From: Strigamia acuminata
Taxonomy: Eukaryota > Arthropoda > Chilopoda > Geophilomorpha > Linotaeniidae
Reading direction: 5' to 3'
Assembly: GCA_949358305.1 (NCBI GenBank)
Contig: OX442314.1
Coordinates: forward strand, 6,637,087-6,701,086
DNA: 64,000 bases
In this document: positions 11,954-24,262 of the stretch, in pieces
Numbering within the stretch: position 1 is the stretch's first letter
Layout of the letters: every line of letters starts with the position of its first letter
Position numbers and translations under genes: made by a program
Notes under the pieces: model-generated
Database searches by the model: none
What the model saw: only the letters and a program-made list of their open reading frames with translations
Told to the model about the DNA's origin: nothing

Positions 11954-12277
11954 TTGAAATTGCACAATGGTGGAAAATGGATACAAACTGGAACAGAAAT
12001 AAAGACTTACAAAATTGTGAAAAGATCAGCTGAAGAGGATGATCTCATTATAAAACACAACAAAGGTGACTACAAGGTTATTCGCAGAACTTACAAAAAT
12101 GGATCAGAGTTGTCATTTAAGAAGACTCACGTTTCAGTCATAGTCAATGGAAATAACCATGATTACATTTTTGTGCGATACTACTTTTCCGGACAAGAAG
12201 TGGATGTAGAGGTTAAATCAGTCACATCAAGAATGTACCATTTATTTTTGAAAATGTCAGATGGAATTTGTTTTTGA
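11954..12277 (+). CDS. Short open frame inside the foldback element (108 codons)
   Basis: The translation is not low-complexity, unlike its surroundings: it includes EIKTYKIVKRSAEEDD and YIFVRYYFSGQEVDVEVKS. The first in-frame ATG is at 11967. It could be a captured gene fragment or a remnant of an element protein. I do not recognise a domain, and no splice sites were established. Confidence 0.3.
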   Translation: MKLHNGGKWIQTGTEIKTYKIVKRSAEEDDLIIKHNKGDYKVIRRTYKNGSELSFKKTHVSVIVNGNNHDYIFVRYYFSGQEVDVEVKSVTSRMYHLFLKMSDGICF

Positions 12278-12480
12278 ATAAGATGGCTGCAGTCACACTT
12301 GCAATTTAATAGCAATGGCAGTATAGTTGGGTTATCAAAACTTAGTAATTCATCTTGACAGAACTTCACTGGACTTTCTGTGATGTCAAATACCTCATTG
12401 GAAACCTACAAAAAAAATATTTGAGTAAATGATAGTTCCTTCATAAAAAATTAAAAATAATGAAAGTTCTATTGTTAATT

Positions 12481-12960
12481 TATTTTTTAAAATTTTTTAA
12501 AATTTAGTTTCAAATTTTTTCAAATTTAGTTACAAATTTTTCAAATTTAGTTATAAATTTTTTCAAATTTAGTTACAAATTTTTCAAATTTAGTTACAAA
12601 TTTTTCAAATTTAGTTACAAATTTTTCAAATTTAGTTACAAATTTTTCAAATTTAGTTACAAATTTTTCAAATTTAGTTACAAATTTTTCAAATTTAGTT
12701 ACAAATTTTTCAAATTTAGTTACAAATTTTTCAAATTTAGTTACAAATTTTTCAAATTTAGTTACAAATTTTTCAAATTTAGTTACAAATTTTTCAAATT
12801 TAGTTACAAATTTTTAAAATTTAGTTACAAATTTTTAAAATTTAGTTACAAATTTTTAAAATTTAGTTACAAATTTTTAAAATTTAGTTACAAATTTTTA
12901 AAATTTAGTTACAAATTTTTAAAATTTAGTTACAAATTTTTAAAATTTAGTTTAAATAAG
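12481..12960. repeat. 21-bp minisatellite, more than 20 copies
   Basis: Unit AAATTTAGTTACAAATTTTTC. Later copies switch homogeneously to a variant ending TTTTTA, a sign of local homogenisation. It lies wholly within the foldback element. Confidence 0.9.
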
Positions 12961-13059
12961 GAATTTTTTAAAATTTAGTTTAAATAAGGAATTTATTAAA
13001 ATTTAGTTTAAATAAAGAATTTTTTAAAATTTAGTTTCATTATTTTTTCAGAATTAATC

Positions 13060-13335
13060 TTCATTATTTTTGTTGAATTTATTTTTATTATTTGTTTGTT
13101 TTTATTTTCAACATTATTTTTGTTGAATTTATTTTTATTATTTGTTTGTTTTTATTTTCAACATTATTTTTGTTGAATTTATTTTTATTATTTGTTTGTT
13201 TTTATTTTCAACATTATTTTTGTTGAATTTATTTTTATTATTTGTTTGTTTTTATTTTCAACATTATTTTTGTTGAATTTATTTTTATTATTTGTTTGTT
13301 TTTATTTTCAACATTATTTTTGTTGAATTTATTTT
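13060..13335. repeat. ~50-bp tandem repeat, about 5 nearly identical copies
   Basis: Unit begins ATTATTTTTGTTGAATTTAT and ends TTTTTATTTTCAAC, with near-perfect copies. A related single unit recurs near 13520-13560. Confidence 0.9.
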
Positions 13336-14110
13336 TTTCTGACAATATCTTTTGAAATTATTTATTTATTGACACTTTTATTGATTTATATACACAGATA
13401 TTAATTTTAATTGACGTATGGTAAAAAGAAATTTATTTTCATCTCATTTACCTTTTTGGGAGTTGATGTCCTGATATCATCTTCATTTTCTGAACTCTAT
13501 TTATAAAGATTTTTTCAGAATTAATTTTCATTGTTTTTGTTGAATGTATTTTTTAAATTTTTACTGACAATATCTTTTTAAATTATTTACTTATTGACAC
13601 TTTTATTTATTTATATATATATCCAGATATTAATTTTAATTGACATGTGATAAAAAGAAATTTATTTTCATTTCATTTACTTTTTTAAGAAATGATGTGC
13701 TAATTTCAACTTCATTTTCTGAACTCTACTAGTATTTATAAGATTAAATATAAACATTAGAATTTCTTTTACTAATACAGAGTAATTCGAAATAATTTTA
13801 AAATTACCTCAGCTGAAAGGTTAACAATATCCAGCTCCCGGACAGCCATGGGGACTATTATTATTGATCACTTGTGCCTGGGTTTCAAGCTACATGAAGG
13901 GTAGTTAGAAAATGTGAGACAGACAGAAACAGAAATGAAATTTTCGTTTTTTTGAATGAAAACATTTGAAATTTTTATTTTTTTTTAGAGAATAAGAATA
14001 TTTTTACATAATAATTAATAGATTTATGACTATTTGTTTATTTTTAGAACTTTGGGGTATACCCCATGGGGTACCCCATTTGGGGTACACCCCGTGTTTT
14101 GTAGTGACCC

Positions 14111-15174
14111 GAAATCAATGGTGAACAGCTGCAGGTTTCATACCTTGTTGCAGTAGCAACTCGAATTTGTATTTGGATTAACAAAAAGTCACTTTGGACT
14201 ATCGATGTCAATGGATTGAAACTGATTGTTGAAGATTGCAGAAAGAAAGCACACGTGCGCACAGGTTACATTGAACAGTGATTTATTTCAGTTAAAACCG
14301 GGTATATATGCAAATAAGTTTCCCCCCTACAAACACAATAACTTGACCCATTTACATAGTGGGTCACCGAAGTGACCCTGGCGACCAAAACATGGTGTCG
14401 CCTCCAATTTCCTCCAATTGGCGCGTCCCTTTAAAACGCCAGTTTTTACATACCTGTACATTTTTGTAAATGATTGTAAATTTTCTTTCGAAAATATTTT
14501 CGGACATATTCGAAAATATCGTTTTTTTTTTGTTTTTTTTTTTTAAGGGGGGGGGGGCGGCATTTTTAATGCCGGCCTCACCACAGATATTTCCTTGAAA
14601 AAAAAACGGCCCTGGTTACGGGTCATTAGTAAAGAAGAGGGGGGTTCTCAATACTGTTACGGTCAATAAAAATTTTTTTTTAATGTTTTTAAAATTAAAA
14701 ATATATGCAGTTTTGACACTGATTTTTGAAAATTTTTGGGGAGATGATTTCAGTTTTATTACGTAATTAGGGGGTGGGGGTTTGGGAATTTATTACGGCT
14801 TTATTACAGAGGGAGGGAGGGGGTCTAAAATGCCCAAAATTGGCGTACACACAGGTTGACCCTAACCATGTGTGCCGCGCGTGGTTACAGGTTTGCCGCA
14901 GCAATGCAGCGGTAGCAATAGGAGAAGCATCAGATTCTGACCTCTAGACACTAAATTAAGGCTATAAACCATTAAACACAGTCTCTTGTGCTCATTTCTA
15001 CGGCCAGGCATTCATCAGTACCAAAGAGGAATCAAGAAAATTTTAATTACCGGTAACTGTTTTCTTTGCAAATTATGGCCACAAATTTTGAGTGGGATTT
15101 TGCACCACTCGTGACACGCCTACGGGCGACAGATGAGATTTGCTCAATAATGTCTAGCCCAAACTGCAAATCAT
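14111..15174. other. Transposon-derived debris, no gene
   Basis: Includes a sequence with a TATATATGC motif near 14300, a partial copy of the 10099-10261 hAT-like element (14545-14617, G-run then CGGCATTTTTAATGCCGG), and T-, A- and G-rich stretches. No conserved ORF. Confidence 0.45.
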
Positions 15175-15975
15175 TTCAATCATTTCACCAAATGTAGCCT
15201 TTGGAAAAGTTGTGTTGGCCTTAGCTGTCACTACATTTTGCCATTGGAAACATTAGCGGCTACATCATTTGTGACTGGATATGGTCTTACCCATTGTAGT
15301 ATGGGGATTTACCATCTTGGGTGGGACGCATACATTACGTAATAACGAGACAGGGACTCAGATTGTTGGGTTATGGTCTTTAATCGTTGTCCAGGGGTTG
15401 GGTCACCTATCTCACTGTGTGGCTGTGCCGACGGTAACTGACCCGTCACACACAGGACGTGACCCCCTGGGTGATGTGGTCGGTCACATCGGACGAACAT
15501 TTTGCCGCACTTACCCGTACGGCCCATGTAGCCGCTCATGGAGGCTGCAGCAAGCACATCTACCTGCACAGTGGTGAATGGTGAGAGGAGCAGAGTCAGC
15601 AGTTGTCTCTACTGTAGTTAGGACCGTGGCAGCTCACCATGGCATGTCTTCACCCTCGGCTCTCTCAGCAACGTCTCTCTCTCAGCAACGTCTCTCTCTC
15701 ACCACACCACTCAGCTCCCTCCTCCCCTGCTAGGCCGGTCCACTCCCATGAGGGGGACGGCTTGGGGCCACCAGGCGGTGTGTGGAGTGAAGCAGGCCAT
15801 GTAGGGTGGCCAAGCGGTCACACATTTTAACATTTGCCATTGGCCAGAACAACCACAGTGCCTAATGGAAAAATTTTATTTTATTTCATTTTGCCAAACG
15901 GGAAACGTTTTCCAAGGCGACATTTGGTAAAAGCACAGCCTAAGGGTGACTTTTGGGGTGTCGCCCTTACGCATG
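15175..15975 (+). repeat. Dispersed repeat E, copy 2, split by an LTR
   Basis: Aligns with 9780-10035 except that 15270-15822 plus one CATT is extra. Left part has CACCAAATGTAGCCTTTGG; right part has CCACAGTGCCTAATGG and GGTGACTTTTGGGGTG. Confidence 0.75.
15270..15822 (-). mobile_element. LTR-B family solo LTR with 4-bp target duplication CATT
   Basis: Full-length family member in reverse orientation: ends TGTGACTGG and GCGGTCACA, 553 bp. CATT lies at 15266-15269 and again at 15823-15826. The uninterrupted relative at about 9882 has one CATT at this point, which confirms the borders. Open frames across it differ between family copies and are not genes. Confidence 0.85.
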
Positions 15976-16220
15976 ATGTAACAATTAGATGGATAATTTT
16001 TTTGCTCTTATTATTTCATTGCAAACATACTTACTTGTTAGGAATGACCCCTGAATTCATTTTTGCAATTGTGACAAAATATGGCTATAAATGCCTGATT
16101 ACCCACCAGAAGGTGCTGTTGCGCCATTGTGGTGGTATTTTAGGTGTATTTGCTGTAAAACTAATAAAAGCCTTGAATAAAGTTATTTATGCTGTCTAAG
16201 TCGAAAGTATGTTGTATTAA

Positions 16221-16623
16221 CCTTCCCATAGCCATGGTGTTTACTACACATGTACAGCCATGGTCGGTCATTTCTGCCTTCTTTTAAAAAATCCTTCTGC
16301 ACATGTGCAAAATCACATTTTTCCTGGTGCAATCGCATTTTTATTGGTAAAAGCACATGTTTTAGGACTAATTTTAATACGCCACCTAGTGCAAACAGAT
16401 GGCTAAGTGGTCTATGGCGCTCCCATTAAGGGTGTTTTATGTTATAAATATTAAATTATCTTAATAATAATTGAAAAACTATTTGTATTTAGACAATATA
16501 AAATAAGAAAAAAAAGTTTTTGAGGAATAAAAGTTAACCTCATTAATTAATTTTCAAGAAAAAAAAATTACAGGGATTTTTCCACTTCTGTAATTTTTTT
16601 GACCCACCATGGCTATGGGAAGG
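16221..16623. mobile_element. piggyBac-like MITE with TTAA target site
   Basis: 403 bp with perfect 19-bp terminal inverted repeats CCTTCCCATAGCCATGGTG, flanked on both sides by TTAA (16217-16220, 16624-16627). TTAA duplication is characteristic of piggyBac-type transposition. The interior has a CATGTG-rich inverted segment and no ORF. Confidence 0.85.
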
Positions 16624-16639
16624 TTAATAAATATTAAAT

Positions 16640-18368
16640 GGCATTACTTCGTGATATCAAAGTATCACGACCAAAGTTACGAAGATTCATCTGCTCAAAA
16701 CCGCATTAGTCAATGCGCAATGTTGCCACTAGATGGCGCGATGGCAATTTAGCGGTAAATACAAAATGCGGAATTATATGAATAACACCATATATATTAA
16801 AGAATTGTTTTATATATTCACGTGAATTATTCAACATAACAATAATATAAAGTTATATTATTGTATTATACGAACGAGAGAAGAATCTGTCCCATTCTTG
16901 GAAATGTGACAAAACACAGATTAAAGGATTAATGCGTGACTTGGAAATGTGTCCTGGGTATCCACTTCCGGTCCCCGGTATCCATTTCCGGTCCCCGGTA
17001 TCCATTTCCGGTTTATGCTAAAGGATTAGCATAATTTGAACTTTGCATCTCTGTATCCATTTCTTGCGATACGGGATTGGTGGAACTTAATCCCACCAAG
17101 TATATAACCTCCTGTCAACAGGAAGTTAGTCAGTTGTAAAAGTTATAAGTATTTGTCTGGTTATTTGATTATGGTCATGTCAAATAACTGTCTCTTTGCA
17201 ACTCGAGCATGGTTCTGCTGAACCATGCAACCCCCGTCAATTGAAGGCGAAGGTCGGGATGCTTATGTTTCCGTCAACGGTCTCGCCGAGAAGAAAAGCC
17301 TCTCGCTAAAAAGTATTCTTCGTGGTCGAACAATAGAGCCATGTGCGGTACCAAAGTATTCAGTAACCGTCAGTAGCACTGTTACTGTAATGATTGACTC
17401 CAACACCTGATGGTGCCAACACAGTCTGCATGCAAAACATGTAGTTACCGCCAGTAGCACCAAGTGTTTGGGAACGCTAATTTCTTCGGTAGTGGTGCCA
17501 AAGCAATCTGTTTATCAGTAGTACTTCGTGTGGTTAATTCTGTTGTGCGGGGCTGCGAGCCATACCCCCCTGAGTACCAGTACAGTCTCTCACCGTACTG
17601 TTACTTAGGGCACGCGCGATACGGCTCCACTCGACAAGGCGAAACTTATGACGGCAACTGTGTGTTGTGACGATTAACCTTAAATTCAATTGTAGCTAAT
17701 ATAAAATTCAATTGTTTAACTTGAAGCCAAGTTAACAACCGAAATAAGTTACGAGACTTATTTATTTTATGGCGAATCAATTCGTAACAATAAATTGGAA
17801 ACAATTTATTAATCAAATCAGTTAAAAACATTTAACTCACAACAACACAAATTAAATATAATTCGTAAGCGGAACCTTGGTGACCAAATGGCTTCATTTG
17901 GTCAAACCAATGTCCAACCTAAGTTGTGGCGGTGCACATGAGTCAACCGCACCTCTCGGGTCAAACCCTCGATGCATTACACGACACGAACCAGTTACAC
18001 GATACGAACCAGGAACGCGAAGCCGACGGAAGCCACGAGGACACAGCCAGCCCGGCTAGCGATGACATCTATAACCTTCGGTCGAGCGGGCGTTCTGCCG
18101 TTCCCGAATCCAGTGATCCAAGAAATCGTAATGATATTATTTTAGAGCGGTTTGGCTACTTTGTGTATAGTTTAACTTGTATTCTTAACTTGCCAAATGT
18201 CGGCATTAGTCATTTGTATAACATTTATTCTTGATTATATGGTTTGATAACAATAAATGTATTGTTTTGATAACTCTGTTGTCTTTATTATCTCATATAA
18301 TGATCACTATTCACGCGACTTATACCCGGTACTATCATGCAATAGGAGTTGTGGTCGTCACCGTCACA
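16640..18368 (+). mobile_element. LTR-A family solo LTR, near full length
   Basis: Best preserved family copy. It shows three GGTATCCAYTTCCGG repeats at 16965-17020, a TATA box at 17101 (AGTATATAACCTCC), the CTGTCAACAGGAAG block, GGTGCCAAMRCAGTCTGC, AATAAA near 18252 and the terminal GTCACCGTCACA. The left border is not sharply defined and no target duplication was confirmed. No retrotransposon coding sequence is attached. Confidence 0.7.
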
Positions 18369-18454
18369 CAGTTAAAAATTCAATTTGCATTCATCAGAAC
18401 CTCAAAAACTTTTTAAAATGCATTCGTCACGACTGTTAATCCCCACCAATGGCG

Positions 18455-19205
18455 TCGGCAAATCAGAGCGCTGGGCCACTACAAGGCCTTAAAATACATC
18501 GTAAGAACAGAGAAATTTAAATATACAATCCAATTAGGCCTATACTGTATAAATTGGAAAATATTATTTACATAAACGAGGCGATATTTGCTTCCAATTT
18601 AAACTAACAGTTATTGATTTGTAATTACAGAAATGACATCAATGATCCGCAGAAAGACAGTAATGGCCGCCAATGTACAAAGAAACACATCATCCCAACG
18701 GACCAAGCACGACTGAAATCTCGCTAGGATGTCTTTAGATTGCCATAATACCGATACTATCGATTCCCCGGCAGAAAATACACCAAAAACGTGTGTCATT
18801 CGATTTTTTGTTCTGCTCAAATTCTAATCCAGTCCGATATAGGTGTCAAGCAGAAAACAATCGCCTCTGCGAAGCGATTCGTGAAACGTGGCCAGAAACC
18901 GAACAAAGAAACCTCTGATCTCCAAACCAACGACGTTAAGTAATTTCCTTCTCACTGAATGGACTTATTAATGTTTAAAATTATTTTTTATTCTGCCGTA
19001 TATAAAAGTAGGGTGGTCATTTTAAATTTATTCTAAAAACAAACGAAAAAAACCGATTTTAATTTTCATGCATTAAAATAAACGTAAGACGTTTTCGTCG
19101 CAAAACATGTGTTTAATTCGATTATCAAGTATAAATATAATATACAGTAATGCAAAATGGATACACCAGTAGGTTACAAGATTAAAATATTTAATAAACT
19201 GTGGT
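18455..19205 (+). repeat. Segmental duplication, copy 1 (promoter-like block and exon-like frame)
   Basis: Collinear with 54485-54875 plus 55326-55675. It holds CAAATCAGAGCGCTGGGCC (a CCAAT-box-like sequence in the other copy) and, after a TTGTAATTACAG acceptor, an ATG frame beginning MTSMIRRKTVMAANVQRN. Differences from the other copy in the first 35 codons fall mostly at third positions (ATC/ATT, GCC/GCT, TCC/TCT, CAC/CAT). This copy then has an in-frame TGA where the other has TCA, so it is probably the dead one. Confidence 0.55.
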
Positions 19206-20184
19206 GTCGCTAAGGGGGGATGCAACTTCTAGTGCAATTAATCTTAATCCGTCCAAATGTTTTACCTACTGTTCTTGATTTTTGAAGTTTAACCCCATAC
19301 AATAAGTTCATTCGTTGAAATGTTAACCCAATGTGCACAGACACATTTCTTATTTCTCTCACCACAGACCAATACTCATAGCAAACGCGACAAAAAACAG
19401 TAACAACAATTTCCAGTGGCACTCCTGCTCAATGCCACTCTGTTAATTTTTTTTGGTCAATTTTAGACCAGTTTAAATTTGATGATGATTGTAATGTAAA
19501 ATTCAAACAACATGTGCTTTCCAGACGAAACAAGCAATAAACTTAACACACATCCATTTTAAAATAAAAACAACATAAAACTATATTTTTAAAATAGAAA
19601 ATATATTTGATTCCAGAATAACATTTAATGTATATAATTTCAACCATTATTATTCTGGAATAGACTAAAAATCATAAGGAACTACTTTTCCTCGTAGCAA
19701 TAGTTCAACTGCAGTTCTGAGTAATTGGACTAGGCCAATGGGAGCCCAGCTTCCAGGGCTCCTTTTGAATGTGGAACGAGTATAGTGAAATCTTTATAAT
19801 AACGATTTTTGCTCGTGCATGTCAAACTAACAATTTGTGTTGATTCAATACATACTTTTGTGTAATTACGACATGAAATGTTCTTTTGTGCATTAACGAG
19901 CTTTAATGAGCACTATTTTAGGGCCTCATTGTGAGTGGAAAGTACGATGTGTAAAGTTCGTAGGGAGTTAAAAGGGCACACAAAAAATCGGACTGGGCGC
20001 TGATAGACCCGGAGACAAACTCAGACTTGACAATAATGATTTTTGCTGGTGGATGTTAAACAAACAATTCGTGATGATTAAATATACATTTATTTTTTAA
20101 TCTGTGACAAAAGCAATTTTAAATATTCTTATATGTGCTTAGCTAATATTAGTAATATTTTATTTACACACATTAGAGTGTAAA
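19206..20184. other. 3' flank of gene B with duplicated segment
   Basis: Downstream flank of gene B. A ~100-bp block with GATTTTTGCTNGTGNATGT occurs twice (about 19800-19880 and 20035-20110). The same block follows genes C (31610-31700) and D (50840-50930), so the paralogous unit extends past the stop codon. A minus-strand frame at 19422-19210 reads VGLTFQRMNLLYGVKL-like sequence, recalling the exon 7-8 region, but could not be assigned. Confidence 0.5.
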
Positions 20185-23100
20185 TCAACGACCCATCTCA
20201 CGATCCCGATACCAATTATAAGTTTTTAAAATCCAATCGTACAAAGAGAGTAGTGACATTCCCAGACCTAGTCCTACAATGCTACCAAAATCGCTTAAGA
20301 ATTGAGATATTGGATACGCTTGTTTATCTTCTAAAATCTCAACAAAGCTATCAGTAAATCGGAATATTAGTATTGGGACTTTATCTCCTGGCAGTTTATT
20401 CTCCCAAAAATTGGTTTCGTATAAAGTAACTTGGCAAGGTTGTTTACATTTGCATTGTTTTTGATTCGAGTCAAGGTTGCTTAAATACGTGAAATGAGCG
20501 GTAGTTACGGCACCTGTAGTGTTACAAACTGGCCAATTAGGTTTTCCCATGTATGGTAATCTAAAACAAAGAGGAGATTGGTCAAAGATGCAAATGGTTG
20601 CAGTTTATCTGCCGAATTGGGATAGGTGTTTTTTGAACAGATTCAATCTGGTGATGCAGCAAATGAATCTTTAATCGCTGTCATGTCAAAACATGCTTGC
20701 AAATTTGTTTGTGGTTAATGATAGTGCATTGACCCATTGCTAACTTATAACTGGTCGCGGATTAGCACATCAGTCAATGTTTAGAAAAGCAAAAATGAAA
20801 ATGGATGTGATAAAATAATAGCTGCTGTATGAAAAGAAATGAAACATCTGAACTATACCTGCACTTAACACCTCGAAATAGATTGTTCTGCCAGCAAGCA
20901 CTTTTACAGTTGAGGTAAGCACTTTTGTTCTCTTCACATGGATCGCGCTTTGTATTTCTTCGTATGATCTATTTCGCAAAAGGAATCTTAGTATGAGCAT
21001 TTATATAATTAATTTCATTTTCTACCTGAAACTCTCGAAGTACTACTTCGTTGACACACGCATAGTTTACGGTCAACGGTGCCAAAATGTTAACTTCCTC
21101 TTCCCGATTATTTATGATTAGCTGCGTGTTATTATAATCCAAAATATTTATATTAATAATTACTACTGTATGTGCACAAAATTTATTTTTTCTATTTTTC
21201 TATTCACAATTAGGAATACATGTGTATCCAAACCAAACACGAACCATTTTAACATCTTTTTTCAACTTTTTATGCTACTTTGTGCATGAATAAATAGACT
21301 TTCTCGTTATCTCATTTAAGATTGATGCTTAAAAAAACACCGAGACTGTAAATTTATCGCATTATATTTTGGTTGTAAAATTTCAGGTGATTTCGAGTGA
21401 AAATATTTTTGTACACACCTTTAGCTGCGTATCACAAGCTTCTGAAGGAGTTAGATATCTACTAAACGTAATGAAAAGCTTAGTGATTTTGGTGCTTGTT
21501 TTATCTGTAAGACAGCGAAAAGGTCATAATTAATTTTCCAACTCGTCTGCAAGAAAGCAATTTTTAAAGTTAAATAATTCTGTGAAAAAAAGAAAAATTG
21601 AAAAATCTCAAAATTCAAAAGCAAACTTTTTGAATACAGCCATTAATTAACTAAAATCACAAATTAATGTTGTATATTACCTTTTCTTATTTGTGAACAA
21701 TTACCAAATGGAAGTGAAATAAGATTAGTTGATATTACCTGTAAACATAAAACTTTTATTGTTTGGTTTTTGTTTGAGGAATATGACTTATTATAGTTAC
21801 ATCATTCACAATATGGTCGATAGCCACCGTTTCATCGATATTAAGCGATTCCCAGATGTTTTGCAATGACAAATTGCGGTTGAACAATTGCCAGGGTGAT
21901 ATGTTGCCACAGGTTTTATTGGGTTGTTTAAGTAAGTGTAATCGAGCTTTGCGAATTTCTTCATTACTTTTTTCACCACAAACTGTGACAAAAGGAAATT
22001 CGGTGTAGCGTCGTTGACTTATTCGAACGATTGTTGTGCCCGGTTCATTGAGGTAGTAATTGACACGAATGTGCAAGCAATACAAAGTAAATCCTGCAAC
22101 AACTAATACGAATATTAACTTCAACTTTTTTAAGACTGTATATATTTTGGTTTGCTCCTGAGTTTCATCAACTTTTTTTTTGCACATTTCATACAGACGC
22201 CTAATCTTATTGACGGATCTTTTTTGGTGAATGTTTGATGCAACATAATATAAATACCAAATGATGTCAGGTAATGAGATTACGGATAGTCCGATAAACA
22301 AGCCCAGATTGCCTCCTAAATCTGATAATAAGGCAATAACATCATATGAGTACCGTTCTTCATAAACAGTGACTTTCTCATTAGTTATTGCTAATGATAA
22401 ACTCATTGTTTTATTATTTTTAGGTATGCCTAAATCAGTATGTGGTGTAAAAGTTATATGTTGACAAGGATGTTCACATCCGCAATCAGCAATTGGTTCT
22501 GCAAATATAACGAAGTCCTTAACATCATGATACGTCTGATTTGTATCATCTGCAAATTTGCAAAGTGGCAAATCTAGCTTCATGAACGGAAATCTTGTAT
22601 AGAATATATTTAATTAGCTGATTAATTGTGATACCAAACAAGAAGCATTTTCACCACATGTTCTTACCTGCATGTTAGCTTTTTAAATTCGTTAAGTAAG
22701 CAATTCCGATAGCATTCTCTGTATTCGTCTTCGTTAGAGCATGAACTGATCGGTGAATTTTGCAATATGAACTACAAATGAAAACATTAAAAAGTGTTGC
22801 CCAGGAATTTCAAGTATTTAGGTAAAACCTTACTTTGTTATAACTAAAATTTATTTTTAATGTCGAACCAGGATACATCCGTGATAAAATAAAGTGATTT
22901 CCAACGTTACTGAATGTCAGGTAAATCTTAGGGCAAAGAAGAAAGAATTAATGTAGCAATTGCTATTGTAATTTAATTAAATTACCCAATAATCAGGGTT
23001 ATTGCATATCAAGTCGTAATTTTTTTGATAATTCACTTGCAGTAATTTTCCGACAAATAATTTGCTAGAAGCTTTAGCTATATCAATGCATAATATTGGT

Positions 23101-23785
23101 GTAACAATAAAGGTTGTGATAAATGCTCGTTTGTAGTTACCAAATCGAAATGTTGAGCATATTCCTAATCCACTGTCAGTTTCCGTCTGAACAACAGAAG
23201 TATTTGAATATCCCTATGCAAATATAGTTTAAATTGTGATTTTTAACTGAATTTCTCTATTGTTTTTTTTTTAATTTAAATTTTTACTTTCATTTTTAGA
23301 CTGTCGATGTCATCAGTATTGTTAGTTGCTTTCCAAAGTGTATCCATATCGTAAGTTGGATTTTTAATGATCATTAGTGCTTCGAGCATGTCATCGCATG
23401 AAATGGATTCTGATGTTTGTTTATTTGCTATAAGAGTTTCTTCCCAAAGCCTATTAATTTTCTTTGTATCTGAACTACAGACCATTAAGTCGGGTAAAGT
23501 AACATTTTCTGATCTACTCATTACGTCGACAGCTGTAGGATAACTGAAGTAACACGTTATTCTGTCGTATATCTGATATGTGAGCATGCACATGCAAAAT
23601 GTGAATAAAAGCAGCCAAAGGATGTGATGTTTGCTCCTCCAACGATTCCTACTGTTTACGAAATCATCCAGACCTATTAAACTGCAGTTCGGTTTACTGG
23701 CATCATCTTTCATCATTAGTTGAATTGCAGAACGTAGTTTGCTTAATCTTAGCATATTTCTTCTCAACAAGTGATTACCCTGCAT
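20185..23785 (-). CDS. DEG/ENaC gene B: intact two-unit (four-TM) channel, 792 aa
   Basis: Eleven exons with GT-AG borders: 23785-23288, 23213-23141, 23077-22986, 22926-22834, 22771-22668, 22593-21801, 21738-21681, 21504-21419, 21121-21026, 20968-20859, 20560-20185. Together they give 792 codons and a stop. Unit 1 has TM1 (about 54-72), the LPDLMV post-TM1 motif, a CYRNC-type cysteine exon, CEHPC before the pore, and TM2 with GNLGLFIGLS. A charged linker leads to TM3 (IFVLVVAGFTLYCL), then FPFVTVC, a second cysteine block, CKCKQPC, and TM4 with GLGLGMS. In this family such proteins are plasma-membrane cation channels; gating and ligand are unknown. The first ATG opens exon 1. The N-terminal HG gating motif has lost its His (LIG). 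Confidence 0.9.
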
Positions 23786-24262
23786 TATATTTATGCAGTT
23801 CCTGTAATTGGGGCCAGACCTGAGCTGAGTTTAGACTTTCAACCAACAATCGTCACCTGATGCTTGGAGAAATTGTTTTTCAAAACTATACGAGAGTTTC
23901 TCTGTTTGGTGTTGTATCCTTGAGCTAACAAGGCAACTATGCTCTTTATTTACCGTTAACTACAAAATTGATCCGTGTTTTTATTCCCTAGTAACGCCGC
24001 ATGTAAAACTCATAAAATTATCCAAGCAGCAAGAATATTGATATACCGTAACATTCCATTGATTTAGAAAGTAGCAGTTTACAGTAAGTGTTGGATCTAA
24101 CCTGATTAAAAGCTCCTCTTGTGTATAGACACCCAAGTAAGAACAGGACCCAAATGACATGTTTTGAATTGAAAGAATGGGTGCTGAAAACTGAGATCTC
24201 TTTATTACATTCTGTCCTTTCAATAAGAGAAATGCTTTCTAGAGACAATGATATAACGGTTA
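23786..24262. other. 5' flank of gene B
   Basis: Upstream region of gene B, AT-rich. No clear TATA box or other conserved element recognised. An LTR-B solo LTR begins at 24263, about 480 bp upstream of the start codon, and could contribute regulatory sequence. Confidence 0.4.

Larger units (their letters stand above)
11552..14110. mobile_element. 2.56-kb foldback transposon with 9-bp target duplication
   Basis: Long terminal inverted repeats start GGGTCACTACAAAACACGG at 11552 and end with its complement at 14110. They extend about 60 bp and are themselves palindromic (GGGGTATACCCC). The flanks carry an exact 9-bp duplication, GAAATCAAT, at 11543-11551 and 14111-14119. A 9-bp duplication with long TIRs is typical of MULE/Mutator-type elements. 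The interior holds one short open frame, two large tandem arrays and AT-rich DNA, with no transposase, so it is non-autonomous. Confidence 0.85.

Noticed and set aside
12481-13335. CRISPR-like array
   Set aside because: Units are contiguous tandem repeats without unique spacers, inside a eukaryotic foldback transposon.
11552-14110. LTR retrotransposon interpretation of the 2.56-kb element
   Set aside because: The ends are inverted, not direct, repeats, and the duplication is 9 bp, too long for LTR integrases.
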